From positions 310,001 through 374,000 of the forward strand of contig NZ_JBBEOG010000001.1 in the NCBI RefSeq assembly GCF_037860835.1: a DNA stretch of 64,000 bases, written 5' to 3'. The position numbers and the translations under genes were made by a program. The DNA is from Aquipuribacter nitratireducens (GTDB lineage Bacteria > Actinomycetota > Actinomycetes > Actinomycetales > JBBAYJ01). Shown here one piece after another: positions 41,667 through 51,043 of the stretch. Every line of letters begins with the position of its first letter. Position 1 is the first letter of the stretch. The notes under the pieces are model-generated. The model did no database searches, was not told where the DNA came from, and worked only from the letters and a program-made list of their open reading frames with translations.

Positions 41667-44408
41667 ATGGAGCGGTATTTCTACCGGCGCGGGGAGCGGG
41701 TCCCGGTCACCGAGGTCGACGGCGTCGTCGCCGTGCAGGTCGCGGACGAGCAGCGGCAGGCGCTGCTGGACGGCGACCCCGCGGGCGACGAGCGGGTGCG
41801 CGGCCTGTTCGGCGCGCCCGCCACCGGGCCCCGCGTCACCGACGCCGAGCTCGACGTCGACGCGGAGGAGGCCCGCGGACTCCGGGAGTCCGGCTGGCTG
41901 CTCGTGCGGCCCGTCGCGGGGCTCACCGCCCGAGGCGGCGACCTGCCCGAGGCGGCGGAGGACGTCGGGACCGTCTTCACGCAGGCGGACGGGCACGTCC
42001 TCATCGGCACCCGGAGCATCGTCGTCCAGTTCGACCCCGAGCTCAGCGAGGAGGAGGCCCGCGCCCGGGCGGCGCAGCGCGGCCTCACGATCGTCCGCGA
42101 GCTGCGCTTCGCGCCCAACCAGTTCGAGGTCGCGGCCGCGGCGGGGGAGGACGTCCTCGAGGTCGCGAACGACCTGCAGGAGAGCGGGGAGACCGTCTTC
42201 GCCGAGCCGTCCTTCGTCGAGTACATCGGGCAGCGGCTGCGGCCCGGCGACCCCACGTACGCCCAGCAGTGGCACCTGCGCAACACCGGTGCCGCCGGCG
42301 GTGTCGCGGGCGCCGACATCGCCGCCGAGCAGGCGTGGGACGTCACCCGCGGCGCGGGCGTCACCGTCGCCGTCATCGACAACGGCTTCGACGTCACGCA
42401 CGGCGACCTCTCGCCCGCCCTCACCGCCGGCTGCGGCTTCTTCGACGGCTCCGGCACGTTCCGCCGCACCCTCACCGGCTACCCGGACAGCGACCACGGC
42501 ACGTTCTGCGCCGGGATGGCCGCCGCCCGCCAGAACACGCTCGACGGGTCCGGTTCCGCCCCGCTGGCCGACCTGCTGCTCGTCGCGTCCCGGGGGGACC
42601 AGGTCGGCACGCAGGCGACCCTCGCCCGCGCGGTCGCGTACGCCGCCGACCCGCGCACGGAGGTCGCGACGGCGAACCCCGCCGACGGCGCCGACGTCAT
42701 CGTGTCGAGCCTCGGCCCGAACGGCGCGAACTGGGCGCTCACGAGCGTGCTGCAGAACGCGATCGAGTTCGCGGCGCAGACCGGCAGGGAGGGCCGCGGC
42801 ACGCCGATCTTCTGGGCGAGCAGCAACGGCAACGTGGACATCGCCCTCGACCAGGTCGTGTCCCACCGCGACGTCATCGCCGTCGGCCGGTCCCGTCGCA
42901 CCGACCTGGAGGACAACAGCGCCCGCGGCGAGGAGCTCGACTTCCTCGCGCCCGGCGTCAACGTGGTGAGCACCGCCTCCGGCGGTGGCACCCGCACCGA
43001 CACGGGGACGAGCTTCGCCGCGCCCCTGGCCGCGGGGGTGGGGGCGCTGCTGCTCGCGGTGAACCCCGACCTGTCGGCCGACGACGTCCGCACGATCATG
43101 CGACGCACGTGCGACAAGGTCGGCGGGGTCACCTACGACGCGGCGGGGCACAACCTCGACTACGGCCACGGCCGCGTCAACGCGTTCCGGGCCGTCGTCC
43201 ACGCGCTCAGCACCGTCGCCGAGCGCTCCGGCGTCGACACCGACCACGACGGCGACGGGCTCGCGGAGGTCCCGGTCGTGAGCCCGTGGGGGCTCGGGAC
43301 CCTCGAGTACCGCGCCGGCGGCCTCACCCACCTGTCGATGGCGCCGAACGGCAGCCGCTTCGGTGGCTGGCTCCTCAACACCCGCGACAACCGCTTCCCC
43401 GTCCTCGGGGACCTCGACCGGGACCGCCGCTCCGAGCTGTTCGTCACCAGCCCCTGGGGCATCGGCGTCCTCGACGTCTCCGGCGGCTCCTACCGGGGCC
43501 GGATGCTCGCCCCGAACGGCACCCGCTTCGGGGGCTGGCTGCTCAACACCGCCGACAACCGGTTCGGTCCGGTCGGCGACTTCGACGGTGACGGCCGCGA
43601 CGAGGTGCTCGTGACGAGCCCGTGGGGGATCGCCCTCCTCAAGCTGACCGGGCGCACGTTCTCCACGGTCGTCATGGCCCGCAACGGCACCCGCTTCGGC
43701 GGCTGGCTGCTCAACACCGCCGACAACGTGTTCGGTCCGGTCGGCGACTTCGACGGCGACGGCCGCGACGAGGTCGTCGTGCGCAGCCCGTGGGGGATCG
43801 GCGTGCTGAAGCTGTCCGGCACGACCTTCGCCCCCGCGATGATGGCGCCGAACGGCACCCGGTTCGGCGGGTGGCTGCTCAACACCGCAGACAACTGGTT
43901 CGGCCCGGCCGGGGACCTCGACGGCGACAGCCGCGACGAGCTCGTCATCGCGAGCCCCTGGGGTGTCGGTGTCCTCGAGCTCTCCGGCGGCACCCTGTCC
44001 GCCGCGACGATGGCGCCGAACGGCACCCGTTTCGGTGGCTGGCTGCTCAACACCTTCGACAACCGCTTCCGGGCGGCCGCCGACCTCGACGGGGACAGCC
44101 GGGACGAGCTGTTCGTCACGAGCCCGTGGGGGGTGGGCGTGCTCCGGCTGGCCGGCGGGTCGCTGACGAGCGTCATGCTGCAGCCCAACGGCACCCGCTT
44201 CGGTGGGTGGCTGCTCAACACGGGCGACAACGCGTTCCGGCGGTTCGCGCCGATCACGCGGACCGGTCAGGCGGAGGTCCTCGTCGAGAGCCCGTGGGGC
44301 ATCGGGGTGCTGCGGCTGAACGGGGGGACCTTCGACGCGCCGTTCATGGCGCCGAACGGCACCCGGTTCGGCGGCTGGCTCCTCAACACGGCCGACAACC
44401 GGTTCTGA
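41667..44408 (+). CDS. Subtilisin-family (S8) serine peptidase with seven 56-residue repeats
   Basis: A 913-residue protein. An N-terminal part of about 200 residues includes an inhibitor-like prodomain (IGTRSIVVQFDPELSEEEARARAAQRGLTIVRELRFAPNQFEVAA). The S8 domain has Asp238 (VIDNGFDVTH), His277 (DSDHGTFCAGMAA), oxyanion Asn in WASSNGN, and Ser449 (GTSFAAPLAAG). From about residue 532 a repeat region follows: SPWGxGVL, APNGTRFGGWLLNTADNRF, then GDFDGDGRDEV, of FG-GAP/VCBS type, with FGGWLLNT recurring every 56 residues. No signal peptide is seen (MERYFYRRGERVPVT). It shares its promoter-like element with the astacin gene, so a common role is likely. Confidence 0.9.
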   Translation: MERYFYRRGERVPVTEVDGVVAVQVADEQRQALLDGDPAGDERVRGLFGAPATGPRVTDAELDVDAEEARGLRESGWLLVRPVAGLTARGGDLPEAAEDVGTVFTQADGHVLIGTRSIVVQFDPELSEEEARARAAQRGLTIVRELRFAPNQFEVAAAAGEDVLEVANDLQESGETVFAEPSFVEYIGQRLRPGDPTYAQQWHLRNTGAAGGVAGADIAAEQAWDVTRGAGVTVAVIDNGFDVTHGDLSPALTAGCGFFDGSGTFRRTLTGYPDSDHGTFCAGMAAARQNTLDGSGSAPLADLLLVASRGDQVGTQATLARAVAYAADPRTEVATANPADGADVIVSSLGPNGANWALTSVLQNAIEFAAQTGREGRGTPIFWASSNGNVDIALDQVVSHRDVIAVGRSRRTDLEDNSARGEELDFLAPGVNVVSTASGGGTRTDTGTSFAAPLAAGVGALLLAVNPDLSADDVRTIMRRTCDKVGGVTYDAAGHNLDYGHGRVNAFRAVVHALSTVAERSGVDTDHDGDGLAEVPVVSPWGLGTLEYRAGGLTHLSMAPNGSRFGGWLLNTRDNRFPVLGDLDRDRRSELFVTSPWGIGVLDVSGGSYRGRMLAPNGTRFGGWLLNTADNRFGPVGDFDGDGRDEVLVTSPWGIALLKLTGRTFSTVVMARNGTRFGGWLLNTADNVFGPVGDFDGDGRDEVVVRSPWGIGVLKLSGTTFAPAMMAPNGTRFGGWLLNTADNWFGPAGDLDGDSRDELVIASPWGVGVLELSGGTLSAATMAPNGTRFGGWLLNTFDNRFRAAADLDGDSRDELFVTSPWGVGVLRLAGGSLTSVMLQPNGTRFGGWLLNTGDNAFRRFAPITRTGQAEVLVESPWGIGVLRLNGGTFDAPFMAPNGTRFGGWLLNTADNRF
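43260..44405 (+). repeat. Seven 168-bp repeats in the subtilisin gene
   Basis: The FGGWLLNT codons start at 43359, 43527, 43695, 43863, 44031, 44199 and 44367, exactly 168 bp apart. Units contain SPWGxG and, in most copies, the Ca-binding-like GDxDGDxRDE. The last copy ends at the stop codon. Confidence 0.9.
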
Positions 44409-44440
44409 CGGGGGTGGGGACGGTGTTCTTCTGACGTGCC

Positions 44441-45436
44441 CTACGCCGCGACGGCGGTCGCCGCGGCCGTGAGCTCGAGCGAGCGGACCCGGGAGGTGGG
44501 GTCGGGGGACTGGAACGCCACGACCAGCTCGTCCGCGTCCGCGTGGGCGGCGAAGCGGTCGAGGTACTCCCGCACCTCCTCAGGCGTGCCCGCCACGCTG
44601 TACCGCAGCATGTCGGCGAGCTGGGCGCCCTGTGCGCTCGCGAGCAGCGCGTCGACCTCGTCGTCTCCCAGCAGCGGGGCGTCGGGGCCGCGCTGGAGGA
44701 TCCGCTTCACGAACGACCGCCGGACGGTCGCGAGCTGCCGCTGCGCGTCGGTGGCGTCGTGGTCGGCGACGACGTTGACGGCGGCGAGGACGTACGGCTC
44801 CGCCAGCTGCTCCGACGGCCGGAAGTCGCGCCGGTACAGCGCGACCGCCTGCTCGAGCATCGCGGGCGCGAAGTGCGAGGCGAACGCGTACGGCAGGCCG
44901 AGGGCCGCCGCCACCTGCGCGCCGTAGAGGGAGGACCCGAGCACGTACAGGGGCACGCGGGTGCCCGCGCCGGGCACCGCCTGCACGCCCGGCACGCGGG
45001 ACTCACCGGCGAGGTAGGCCTGCAGCTCGACGACGTCGTCGGGGAAGCGCTCGGCGGCGGCCGGGTCGCGCCGCAGCGCGTACGTCGTCGTCCGGTCGCT
45101 GCCCGGTGCGCGGCCGAGCCCGAGGTCGATGCGGCCCGGGTGCAGCGACGCCAGGGTGCCGAACTGCTCGGCGACGACGAGCGGGGAGTGGTTCGGAAGC
45201 ATGACCCCGCCCGCGCCCAGCCGGATCCTCGAGGTGTGCGCGGCGACGTGCGCGACGACCACCGCGGTCGCCGACGACGCGATGGTCGGCATGTTGTGGT
45301 GCTCGGCGTACCAGACGCGGCGGTAGCCGGCGGCTTCGGCCGCGCGGGCGAGGTCGACGCTCGCGCGGAGGCTGTCGCCGACGGTCTGCCCCTCGGCGAC
45401 GGGAGCGAGGTCGAGGACGGAGAGCGGGACGGTCAC
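44441..45436 (-). CDS. LLM-class flavin-dependent oxidoreductase (MsnO8 type)
   Basis: A 331-residue bacterial luciferase-like protein. [47 protein letters not shown] is the N-terminal signature of the MsnO8 group, with [46 protein letters not shown] following. FMN or F420-type reduced flavin is the likely cofactor. The GTG at 45436 is preferred to a TTG at 45448. Convergent with the subtilisin gene. Function unknown; no sulfur or antibiotic genes are adjacent. Confidence 0.87.
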   Translation of the reverse strand: MTVPLSVLDLAPVAEGQTVGDSLRASVDLARAAEAAGYRRVWYAEHHNMPTIASSATAVVVAHVAAHTSRIRLGAGGVMLPNHSPLVVAEQFGTLASLHPGRIDLGLGRAPGSDRTTTYALRRDPAAAERFPDDVVELQAYLAGESRVPGVQAVPGAGTRVPLYVLGSSLYGAQVAAALGLPYAFASHFAPAMLEQAVALYRRDFRPSEQLAEPYVLAAVNVVADHDATDAQRQLATVRRSFVKRILQRGPDAPLLGDDEVDALLASAQGAQLADMLRYSVAGTPEEVREYLDRFAAHADADELVVAFQSPDPTSRVRSLELTAAATAVAA

Positions 45437-45492
45437 GTCCGGTGCCAACCGCCCGCGCCGTGCGCTCCTTCCCGCCGTCCGGCAGCGGACGG

Positions 45493-45530
45493 CGACGGGC
45501 CCGCCCCTCCGAGGAGGGACGGGCCCGTCG
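45493..45530 (-). terminator. Hairpin terminator after the beta-helix gene
   Basis: Perfect 11-bp arms (45493-45503 and 45520-45530) with inner complementary bases, 23 bases after the minus-strand stop at 45553. Confidence 0.65.
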
Positions 45531-45552
45531 CGTGCCGTGCGGCGAGGAACCG

Positions 45553-47490
45553 TCAGGGAAGCGGGTAGCGCACGACGTACTCCGGGTCCTCGTAGTCGTC
45601 CGGGTCACCCGGGTCCGGGATGCCGTCGACGCGACCGCCGACCCCGTTGACCACGTGGGCGATGATCCCCGGGCCGCTGAGGTTCTTCGTCATGATGTGG
45701 TGGAGCACGACGCCCGGGGTCTCGGGGACCTCGTAGCCGTCCTCGGTGACGATGGTCGGGTCGTTGCGGTTGAACGCGTAGACACCGCCGCCCCACAGCG
45801 TGTGCCGCTCGACGTCGTCGGCGACCTTGTAGCCCGCCCAGCCGAGCGTGCCGTCCGGCTGCGTCCACTCCGCCTGCGACGGCGGGTCGTACGGCAGCTC
45901 GTTCTGGAACAGGACGACGAACCCGTCCTCGCCGTTCCACACGCTGTTGTACTCCTGGAAGTGCTCGACGAAGTACCCGGTCGCGGTGACCCGGTCGCCG
46001 TTGACGACGACGCCGTTGCGGCCGATGTTGGTCCGCCACCGCTCGTTGTCGCCGAAGACGCCGTCGGTGCGGTCGAAGCCCTCGATGCCGTGGTCGGCGC
46101 GCCACACCCACGTGTGGTCGATGAGGACGTCGTCGCTGTTGACCTCGAGCGCGATGTCGGTCTTGCCGACGTACGGCCCGCCGACGCGGAAGTACACGTC
46201 GGACAGCGTCGTCGGGTTCGAGCCGCTCGACTTCCGGGCGGCCTTCGGCGTGTTCTTCTTCCCGACCTGCAGGAGCACCGGCGACTCGACCTCGCCCGCG
46301 TCGACGGTGACGCCCGCGACGACGACGCCCGGCACGTCGGCGACGGTCAGCGGGACCGCCCCGCCGACCGAGTGCAGCGTCGCGAGGCCGATGCCGAGCA
46401 CGACGGTGTCGGGCCGCTTCACCTGGATGCTGCGGGAGACGTCGTAGACGCCCGGGGTGAGGAGCAGGTGCCTGCCGCGGGCCAGCTGGTTGTTGATCTC
46501 CTGGACGGAGTCGTCCGGCGTCGCGACGAAGAACTGCGTGATCGGGATCGAGCGGCCGGCCGTCATGCCGTCCGCCCACGTGATGCCGCGGGTGCCCTGC
46601 TTCGCGACGGGGACCCGGACCTGCCAGGCGCCGGCGTCGTCGACGTAGAGGTACGGCTTCTCCCGGCTGACCGGCGTCGTCTCGAGCGTCGTGTACGGCG
46701 GGTCGGGGTACGTGCTGTCGTCCGGGGCGCCGACGACGCCGGAGAACACCTGGTTCCACACCGCGTTGGTCCAGGTGCCGAACTCGCTGTTGCGGGCGTA
46801 CCACTGCTGCTGCGAGCCGTTGATCACGACGCCCGCGCGGGAGTCGGCGATGAACCCACCCGAGGCGAACGACGGGCCCGTGCAGTAGTCCATCAGCGTG
46901 AGGTTGGCGCCCTGCACGTCGACCCGACGCATCGAGACGGCCTGGGAGACGGCCCAGAAGTTCGCCGACGCCTCGCAGCCGCCCTGCCCGGCCGTGTTCA
47001 CGTCGATCGTGAGGTTGGAGATGCCGCGCCAGAAGTTGTTGAGGGCGAAGCAGCCGACGAACTCGGGGTTCGTCGGGTCGTCGAAGCACTGGTTGTAGAC
47101 CTCGACGGCGCCGTTGATGACGACGTCGCCGGGGGAGGCGCCGAGGCCGATGACCTCCGTGTAGTAGCCGACCTTCACCTGCAGCGGCTCGGCGTCGGTG
47201 CCGTAGGTGCCGGGCAGGAAGAGGAACGCGTGCCGGCCGGAGCCCATCTCGTCGCTCACCTGCTGGGCGTGGACGGCGTCGACCGTGGCCTGGATCTCGC
47301 TGACGGGCATGCTGGGGTCGAAGACGACGGCCGAGCCCACGTCCGGGTCGGTGGCCGAGGTCGTGGGCGGCGGCGCCGCGGTGGCGGTGACCGCGGAGGC
47401 GAGGACGAGACCGGCGGCGGCGACGACGGCGGGCACGACCCGCCGGGCGACGCCACGCCGTCGGCGGGCAGGGGGTGACAGGGGACTCAC
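45553..47490 (-). CDS. Secreted right-handed beta-helix protein
   Basis: A 645-residue protein with an Arg-rich Sec signal ([31 protein letters not shown]). [47 protein letters not shown] and [38 protein letters not shown], then a second half with [34 protein letters not shown], show the rung pattern of a pectate-lyase-superfamily beta-helix. Similar proteins are common in Streptomyces and are sometimes labelled coagulation-factor 5/8 or cyclase, without evidence for either. It likely acts on or binds an extracellular polysaccharide. It starts at a GTG and is divergent from the antiporter gene. Confidence 0.8.
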   Translation of the reverse strand: MSPLSPPARRRRGVARRVVPAVVAAAGLVLASAVTATAAPPPTTSATDPDVGSAVVFDPSMPVSEIQATVDAVHAQQVSDEMGSGRHAFLFLPGTYGTDAEPLQVKVGYYTEVIGLGASPGDVVINGAVEVYNQCFDDPTNPEFVGCFALNNFWRGISNLTIDVNTAGQGGCEASANFWAVSQAVSMRRVDVQGANLTLMDYCTGPSFASGGFIADSRAGVVINGSQQQWYARNSEFGTWTNAVWNQVFSGVVGAPDDSTYPDPPYTTLETTPVSREKPYLYVDDAGAWQVRVPVAKQGTRGITWADGMTAGRSIPITQFFVATPDDSVQEINNQLARGRHLLLTPGVYDVSRSIQVKRPDTVVLGIGLATLHSVGGAVPLTVADVPGVVVAGVTVDAGEVESPVLLQVGKKNTPKAARKSSGSNPTTLSDVYFRVGGPYVGKTDIALEVNSDDVLIDHTWVWRADHGIEGFDRTDGVFGDNERWRTNIGRNGVVVNGDRVTATGYFVEHFQEYNSVWNGEDGFVVLFQNELPYDPPSQAEWTQPDGTLGWAGYKVADDVERHTLWGGGVYAFNRNDPTIVTEDGYEVPETPGVVLHHIMTKNLSGPGIIAHVVNGVGGRVDGIPDPGDPDDYEDPEYVVRYPLP

Positions 47491-47699
47491 GGTGGACTCC
47501 TTCGTCCGGGAGCAGGGGCCGTCCGGTGTCGCCGACGAACAGGTGGCGCGGACGGCCGTACTGTGTCACGACAGCCGGAACGGCGGGTACCGGTCGGTGA
47601 CGAGCAGCGTCGCGTACGCCTGCACCCGCAGCGCCCAGCGGCCGACCCGGGACCGAGGTCCCCCTCGACGGGTCCGGCCCCCGGCGGCAGGCTGACCGC

Positions 47700-49007
47700 G
47701 TGGAGGAGTCGTCGCTCGCCGCGCAGTTCGCCGTGCTCGCCGCCGGTGTCGTCGCCTTCGCCGTCGTGTCGCGCCGCACCGCACCGTGGCCGCTCACCAT
47801 GCCGATGGTCTTCGCCGCCTTCGGGCTGCTGTGCGCCGTCACCGGGCTCGTACGCCTCGGCGTCGAGCCGACGGCGACGGCCGTGCTCGCCGAGCTCGCG
47901 CTCGGGGTCATCCTCTTCGTCGACGCGGCCCGCATCGACGTGCGCGCCCTCGCCCGCGAACGGGGGCTGCCGCTGCGGCTGCTCGGGCTCGGTCTGCCCC
48001 TCACGCTGCTGCTCGGCGCCGTCGTCATGTGGGCGGTCGCGCCCGGGCTCGGCCTGCTCGGGGCCCTCCTGCTCGCGGCGATCCTCGCCCCGACGGACGC
48101 CGCCCTCGGGCTGGCCGTCGTGGAGGACCCCGCCGTGCCGCAACGGGTCCGTCAGGGGCTCACCGTCGAGTCGGGACTCAACGACGGCCTCGTGCTCCCC
48201 GTCGTGCTCTTCTGCCTCGCCGCGCTCGGCGGAGGGGACGGGGCAGGCGAGGGCCCGGCGTACTGGGCGGCGTTCGTCCTCGGTCAGGTGGGCGGCGGGA
48301 CGCTGCTCGGGATCGGCGTCGGGGCCCTCGGCGGCTGGGCGCTCGCACGTGCCGCCCGCGCCGGCTGGGTCGAGGGCCTCTGGCGGCAGCTGGGGACGCT
48401 CGCGCTCGCAGGACTCACGCTCGCCGCGGCGGAGACGCTCGGCACGAACGGCTTCATCGCCGCCTTCGTCGCGGGTCTCGCCGTCGGCGTCGTGTCCCGC
48501 CGGGTGGGGCACACGGGCGACAGCGCCCCGACGGAGTACACCGAGGACACCGGCCAGCTGCTCGCGGTCGTCGCGTTCTTCGCCTTCGGCAACGTGCTGC
48601 TCGCGGAGTTCGCGGTCGACCTCACATGGCAGGTCGCGGTGCTCGCCCTCTTCTCGCTCACGCTCATGCGGCTCGTGCCCGTCGCCGTGTCCCTGCTGGG
48701 CTCGCGGGCGCGACGCGCCACCGTCCTGTTCGTGGGCTGGTTCGGTCCCCGCGGTCTCGCCTCGATCCTCTTCGGCCTCCTCGTGCTGGAGGCGGAGGTG
48801 CCGGCGTCGGAGGAGCTGTTCTCCGTCGTGACGTGGACCGTTGCGGCGAGCATCGTCCTGCACGGCGCGAGCGCGTCGTGGGGGGCGGCCCGCTACGGCC
48901 GCTGGTACGCCCGCGTGCGGCGGGACATGCCCGCGGAGCAGGCGGCCGGGATGCCCGAGGCGGGCAGCGCGATGGCGCACCGGCCGCGGCGGGGTCGCGC
49001 CCGCTGA
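47700..49007 (+). CDS. CPA1-family Na+/H+ (cation:proton) antiporter
   Basis: A 435-residue membrane protein with about twelve helices. LAAILAPTDAALGLAVVEDPAVPQRVRQGLTVESGLNDGLVLPVVLF contains the paired acidic residues of the ion site in NhaP-type CPA1 exchangers; NGFIAAFVAGLAVGVV and FGNVLLAEFAVDLTWQ are other family parts. The start is a GTG at 47700 (alternatives exist a little upstream). The C-terminal tail of about 30 residues is cytoplasmic and Arg-rich. It exports Na+ or K+ for protons in the membrane. Confidence 0.88.
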   Translation: MEESSLAAQFAVLAAGVVAFAVVSRRTAPWPLTMPMVFAAFGLLCAVTGLVRLGVEPTATAVLAELALGVILFVDAARIDVRALARERGLPLRLLGLGLPLTLLLGAVVMWAVAPGLGLLGALLLAAILAPTDAALGLAVVEDPAVPQRVRQGLTVESGLNDGLVLPVVLFCLAALGGGDGAGEGPAYWAAFVLGQVGGGTLLGIGVGALGGWALARAARAGWVEGLWRQLGTLALAGLTLAAAETLGTNGFIAAFVAGLAVGVVSRRVGHTGDSAPTEYTEDTGQLLAVVAFFAFGNVLLAEFAVDLTWQVAVLALFSLTLMRLVPVAVSLLGSRARRATVLFVGWFGPRGLASILFGLLVLEAEVPASEELFSVVTWTVAASIVLHGASASWGAARYGRWYARVRRDMPAEQAAGMPEAGSAMAHRPRRGRAR

Positions 49008-49040
49008 CCGGCCCCGCGCCCGGGGCGTAGCCTCGCCGGG

Positions 49041-50225
49041 ATGGCAGTGGACACCGACCCGCTCGTCGCCCGCATGCGCGGGTTCGGGACGACGATCTTC
49101 GCCGAGATGTCGGCGCTCGCGACGTCGACGGGGGCGGTCAACCTGGGGCAGGGCTTCCCCGACTTCGACGGTCCGCCGCAGATGCTCGAGGCCGCCCGCG
49201 AGGCGATCCGCACAGGGGTGAACCAGTACCCGCCCGGACCGGGCACGCCGGAGCTGCGCGGGGCGGTCGCCGCGCACCAGCTCCGCTTCCACGGGCTCGG
49301 TTACGACCCCGGGAGCGAGGTCGTCGTCACCGCGGGAGCGACCGAGGCCGTGACGGCGGCGGTGCTCGCGCTGTGCGAGGTGGGCGACGAGGTCGTCGTG
49401 CTCGACCCCCTGTACGACTCCTACGCGGCGGCGGTGGCACTCGCCGGCGCCGTCGTGCGCCCCGTGCCGCTGCGTCCCGGGCCGGACGGGCGCTTCGCCT
49501 TCGACGAGGCCGACCTGCGGGGCGCGTTCGGGCCCCGCACCCGGCTCGTCCTCCTCAACTCCCCGCACAACCCGACGGGCACCGTCCTGAGCCGTGAGGA
49601 GCTCGCGCTCGTGGCGGAGCTGTGCCTCGAGCACGACGTCCTCGCCGTCACCGACGAGGTGTACGAGCACCTCGTCCTCGACGGGGAGCACGTCCCGCTC
49701 GCGACGTTCGACGGCATGCGGGACCGGACGCTCCAGGTGTCCTCGGCCGGCAAGTCGTTCTCCTGCACCGGGTGGAAGATCGGCTGGGCGTGCGGGCCCG
49801 CGGTACTCACGGGTGCCCTCATGCGGGTCAAGCAGTACCTCACGTACACCAACGGTGCCCCGTTCCAGCCCGCCGTCGCCCTCGCCCTCGGCCTCGGCGA
49901 CGACTACTTCGACGCGTTCACCGCGAGCATGCGCGGCAAGCGGGACCGGCTCGTGGCGGGGCTGCAAGAGGCCGGGTTCGGCGTCGAGCGCTCGCAGGGC
50001 ACGTACTTCGTCGCCGCCGACATCCGGCCCGTCGCCGGGGAGCAGGACGGTCTCGCGTTCTGCCGGTCCCTGCCGGAGCGGGTCGGGGTGGCGGCGGTGC
50101 CGATGCAGGTCTTCTACGCCACGCCGGGGGAGGGGCGGCACCTCGTGCGGTTCACCTTCGGCAAGCGCGACGACGTGCTCGACGAGGGGGTCCGCCGCCT
50201 CGTCGGCTCGCGCGAGCCGTCGTGA
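49041..50225 (+). CDS. Fold-type I PLP aminotransferase (DapC/KAT-like)
   Basis: A 394-residue aminotransferase: VNLGQGFPDFDGP, NQYPPGPGTPELRGAVA, VTAGATEAVTAAVLAL (PLP phosphate), LLNSPHNPTGTV, VTDEVYEHLVLDG and the Schiff-base lysine in SSAGKSFSCTGWKIGW, followed by RVKQYLTYTNGAPFQPAVA. This pattern fits the KAT/methionine or N-succinyldiaminopimelate aminotransferase group; the substrate is not settled. It stands between the antiporter and a kinase gene, 33 and 63 bases apart, on the same strand. Confidence 0.87.
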   Translation: MAVDTDPLVARMRGFGTTIFAEMSALATSTGAVNLGQGFPDFDGPPQMLEAAREAIRTGVNQYPPGPGTPELRGAVAAHQLRFHGLGYDPGSEVVVTAGATEAVTAAVLALCEVGDEVVVLDPLYDSYAAAVALAGAVVRPVPLRPGPDGRFAFDEADLRGAFGPRTRLVLLNSPHNPTGTVLSREELALVAELCLEHDVLAVTDEVYEHLVLDGEHVPLATFDGMRDRTLQVSSAGKSFSCTGWKIGWACGPAVLTGALMRVKQYLTYTNGAPFQPAVALALGLGDDYFDAFTASMRGKRDRLVAGLQEAGFGVERSQGTYFVAADIRPVAGEQDGLAFCRSLPERVGVAAVPMQVFYATPGEGRHLVRFTFGKRDDVLDEGVRRLVGSREPS

Positions 50226-50288
50226 CACGAGCCGTACGCCGGCCGTCGAGTGGGATCGGCCGTCCGGCCGGCGGCAGGAGCGGGGAGG

Positions 50289-50966
50289 ATGTCTCCCGTG
50301 GTTGACCTCGAGGACCTCGTACGGCGGGCGTGGCAGCTGGTTCCGACCGACGGGCGGGCCATGCTCGGCATCACCGGCAGCCCCGGCGCGGGCAAGACGA
50401 CGCTCGCGGCGGCCCTCGCCGAGCGCGTGCAGGCGCTCCACGGCGAGGGCGAGGAAGGCGGCGCGGTCGCGGTGCACGTGCCGATGGACGGCTTCCACCT
50501 CGCCAACGCGACGCTCGACCGGCTCGGGCTGCGCGATCGCAAGGGCGCCGTCGAGACCTTCGACGGGTGGGGTTTCGTCGCCCTGCTGCGGCGCCTCGCC
50601 GCCGAGACCGACCACACCGTCTACGCCCCCGGCTTCGACCGGGCCGTGGAGGAGGGGGTGACGGGCGTCCACGCGGTCCCGGCGTCAGCCCGCCTCGTCG
50701 TCGTCGAGGGCAACTACCTCCTCGTCGACCGGGAGCCGTGGTCGCAGGTGCGGGACCTGCTCGCCGAGGCGTGGTTCGTCGAGGCCTCGCCGCAGGAGCG
50801 CACGGCGAGGCTCGTGGTCCGGCACGAGGCCGGCGGCCGCTCACCCGAGGCGGCGCGCGCGTGGGCCGACACCGTCGACGGGTCCAACGCGGTCCTCATC
50901 GACGCGACGCGGGAGCGGGCGGACCTCGTCGTCAGCGGCGTCGCACTCCGCACCGCCGGTCCCTGA
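50289..50966 (+). CDS. P-loop nucleoside/carbohydrate kinase family protein
   Basis: A 225-residue P-loop kinase: Walker A ITGSPGAGKTT, VPMDGFHLANATLDRLGLRDRKGAVETFDGWGF and VVVEGNYLLVDREPW (Walker B) match the uridine kinase/PanK-like 'nucleoside/nucleotide kinase' family (includes FrcK-type). It phosphorylates a small sugar, nucleoside or vitamin; no substrate clue in the context. The ATG at 50289 and a GTG at 50298 are both possible starts; GGGGAGG lies at the first. Confidence 0.85.
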   Translation: MSPVVDLEDLVRRAWQLVPTDGRAMLGITGSPGAGKTTLAAALAERVQALHGEGEEGGAVAVHVPMDGFHLANATLDRLGLRDRKGAVETFDGWGFVALLRRLAAETDHTVYAPGFDRAVEEGVTGVHAVPASARLVVVEGNYLLVDREPWSQVRDLLAEAWFVEASPQERTARLVVRHEAGGRSPEAARAWADTVDGSNAVLIDATRERADLVVSGVALRTAGP

Positions 50967-50985
50967 CCCACGATCCGCCCCCGGC

Positions 50986-51014
50986 GGTATCACTCGCGCG
51001 ACGGCGGGCTCCTG
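50986..51014 (+). promoter_or_regulatory. Bipartite promoter-like element 4 (before stalk protein operon)
   Basis: GGTATCA (50986-50992), 16-base spacer, CTCCTG (51009-51014), 29 bases before the GTG at 51044. Confidence 0.55.
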
Positions 51015-51043
51015 GCACGTGACCGGCGACCCAGGAGGCGCGG

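Noticed and set aside
47487-50672. Long minus-strand frame opposite antiporter, aminotransferase and kinase genes
   Set aside because: Shadow of three clear genes on the plus strand; no recognisable motifs.
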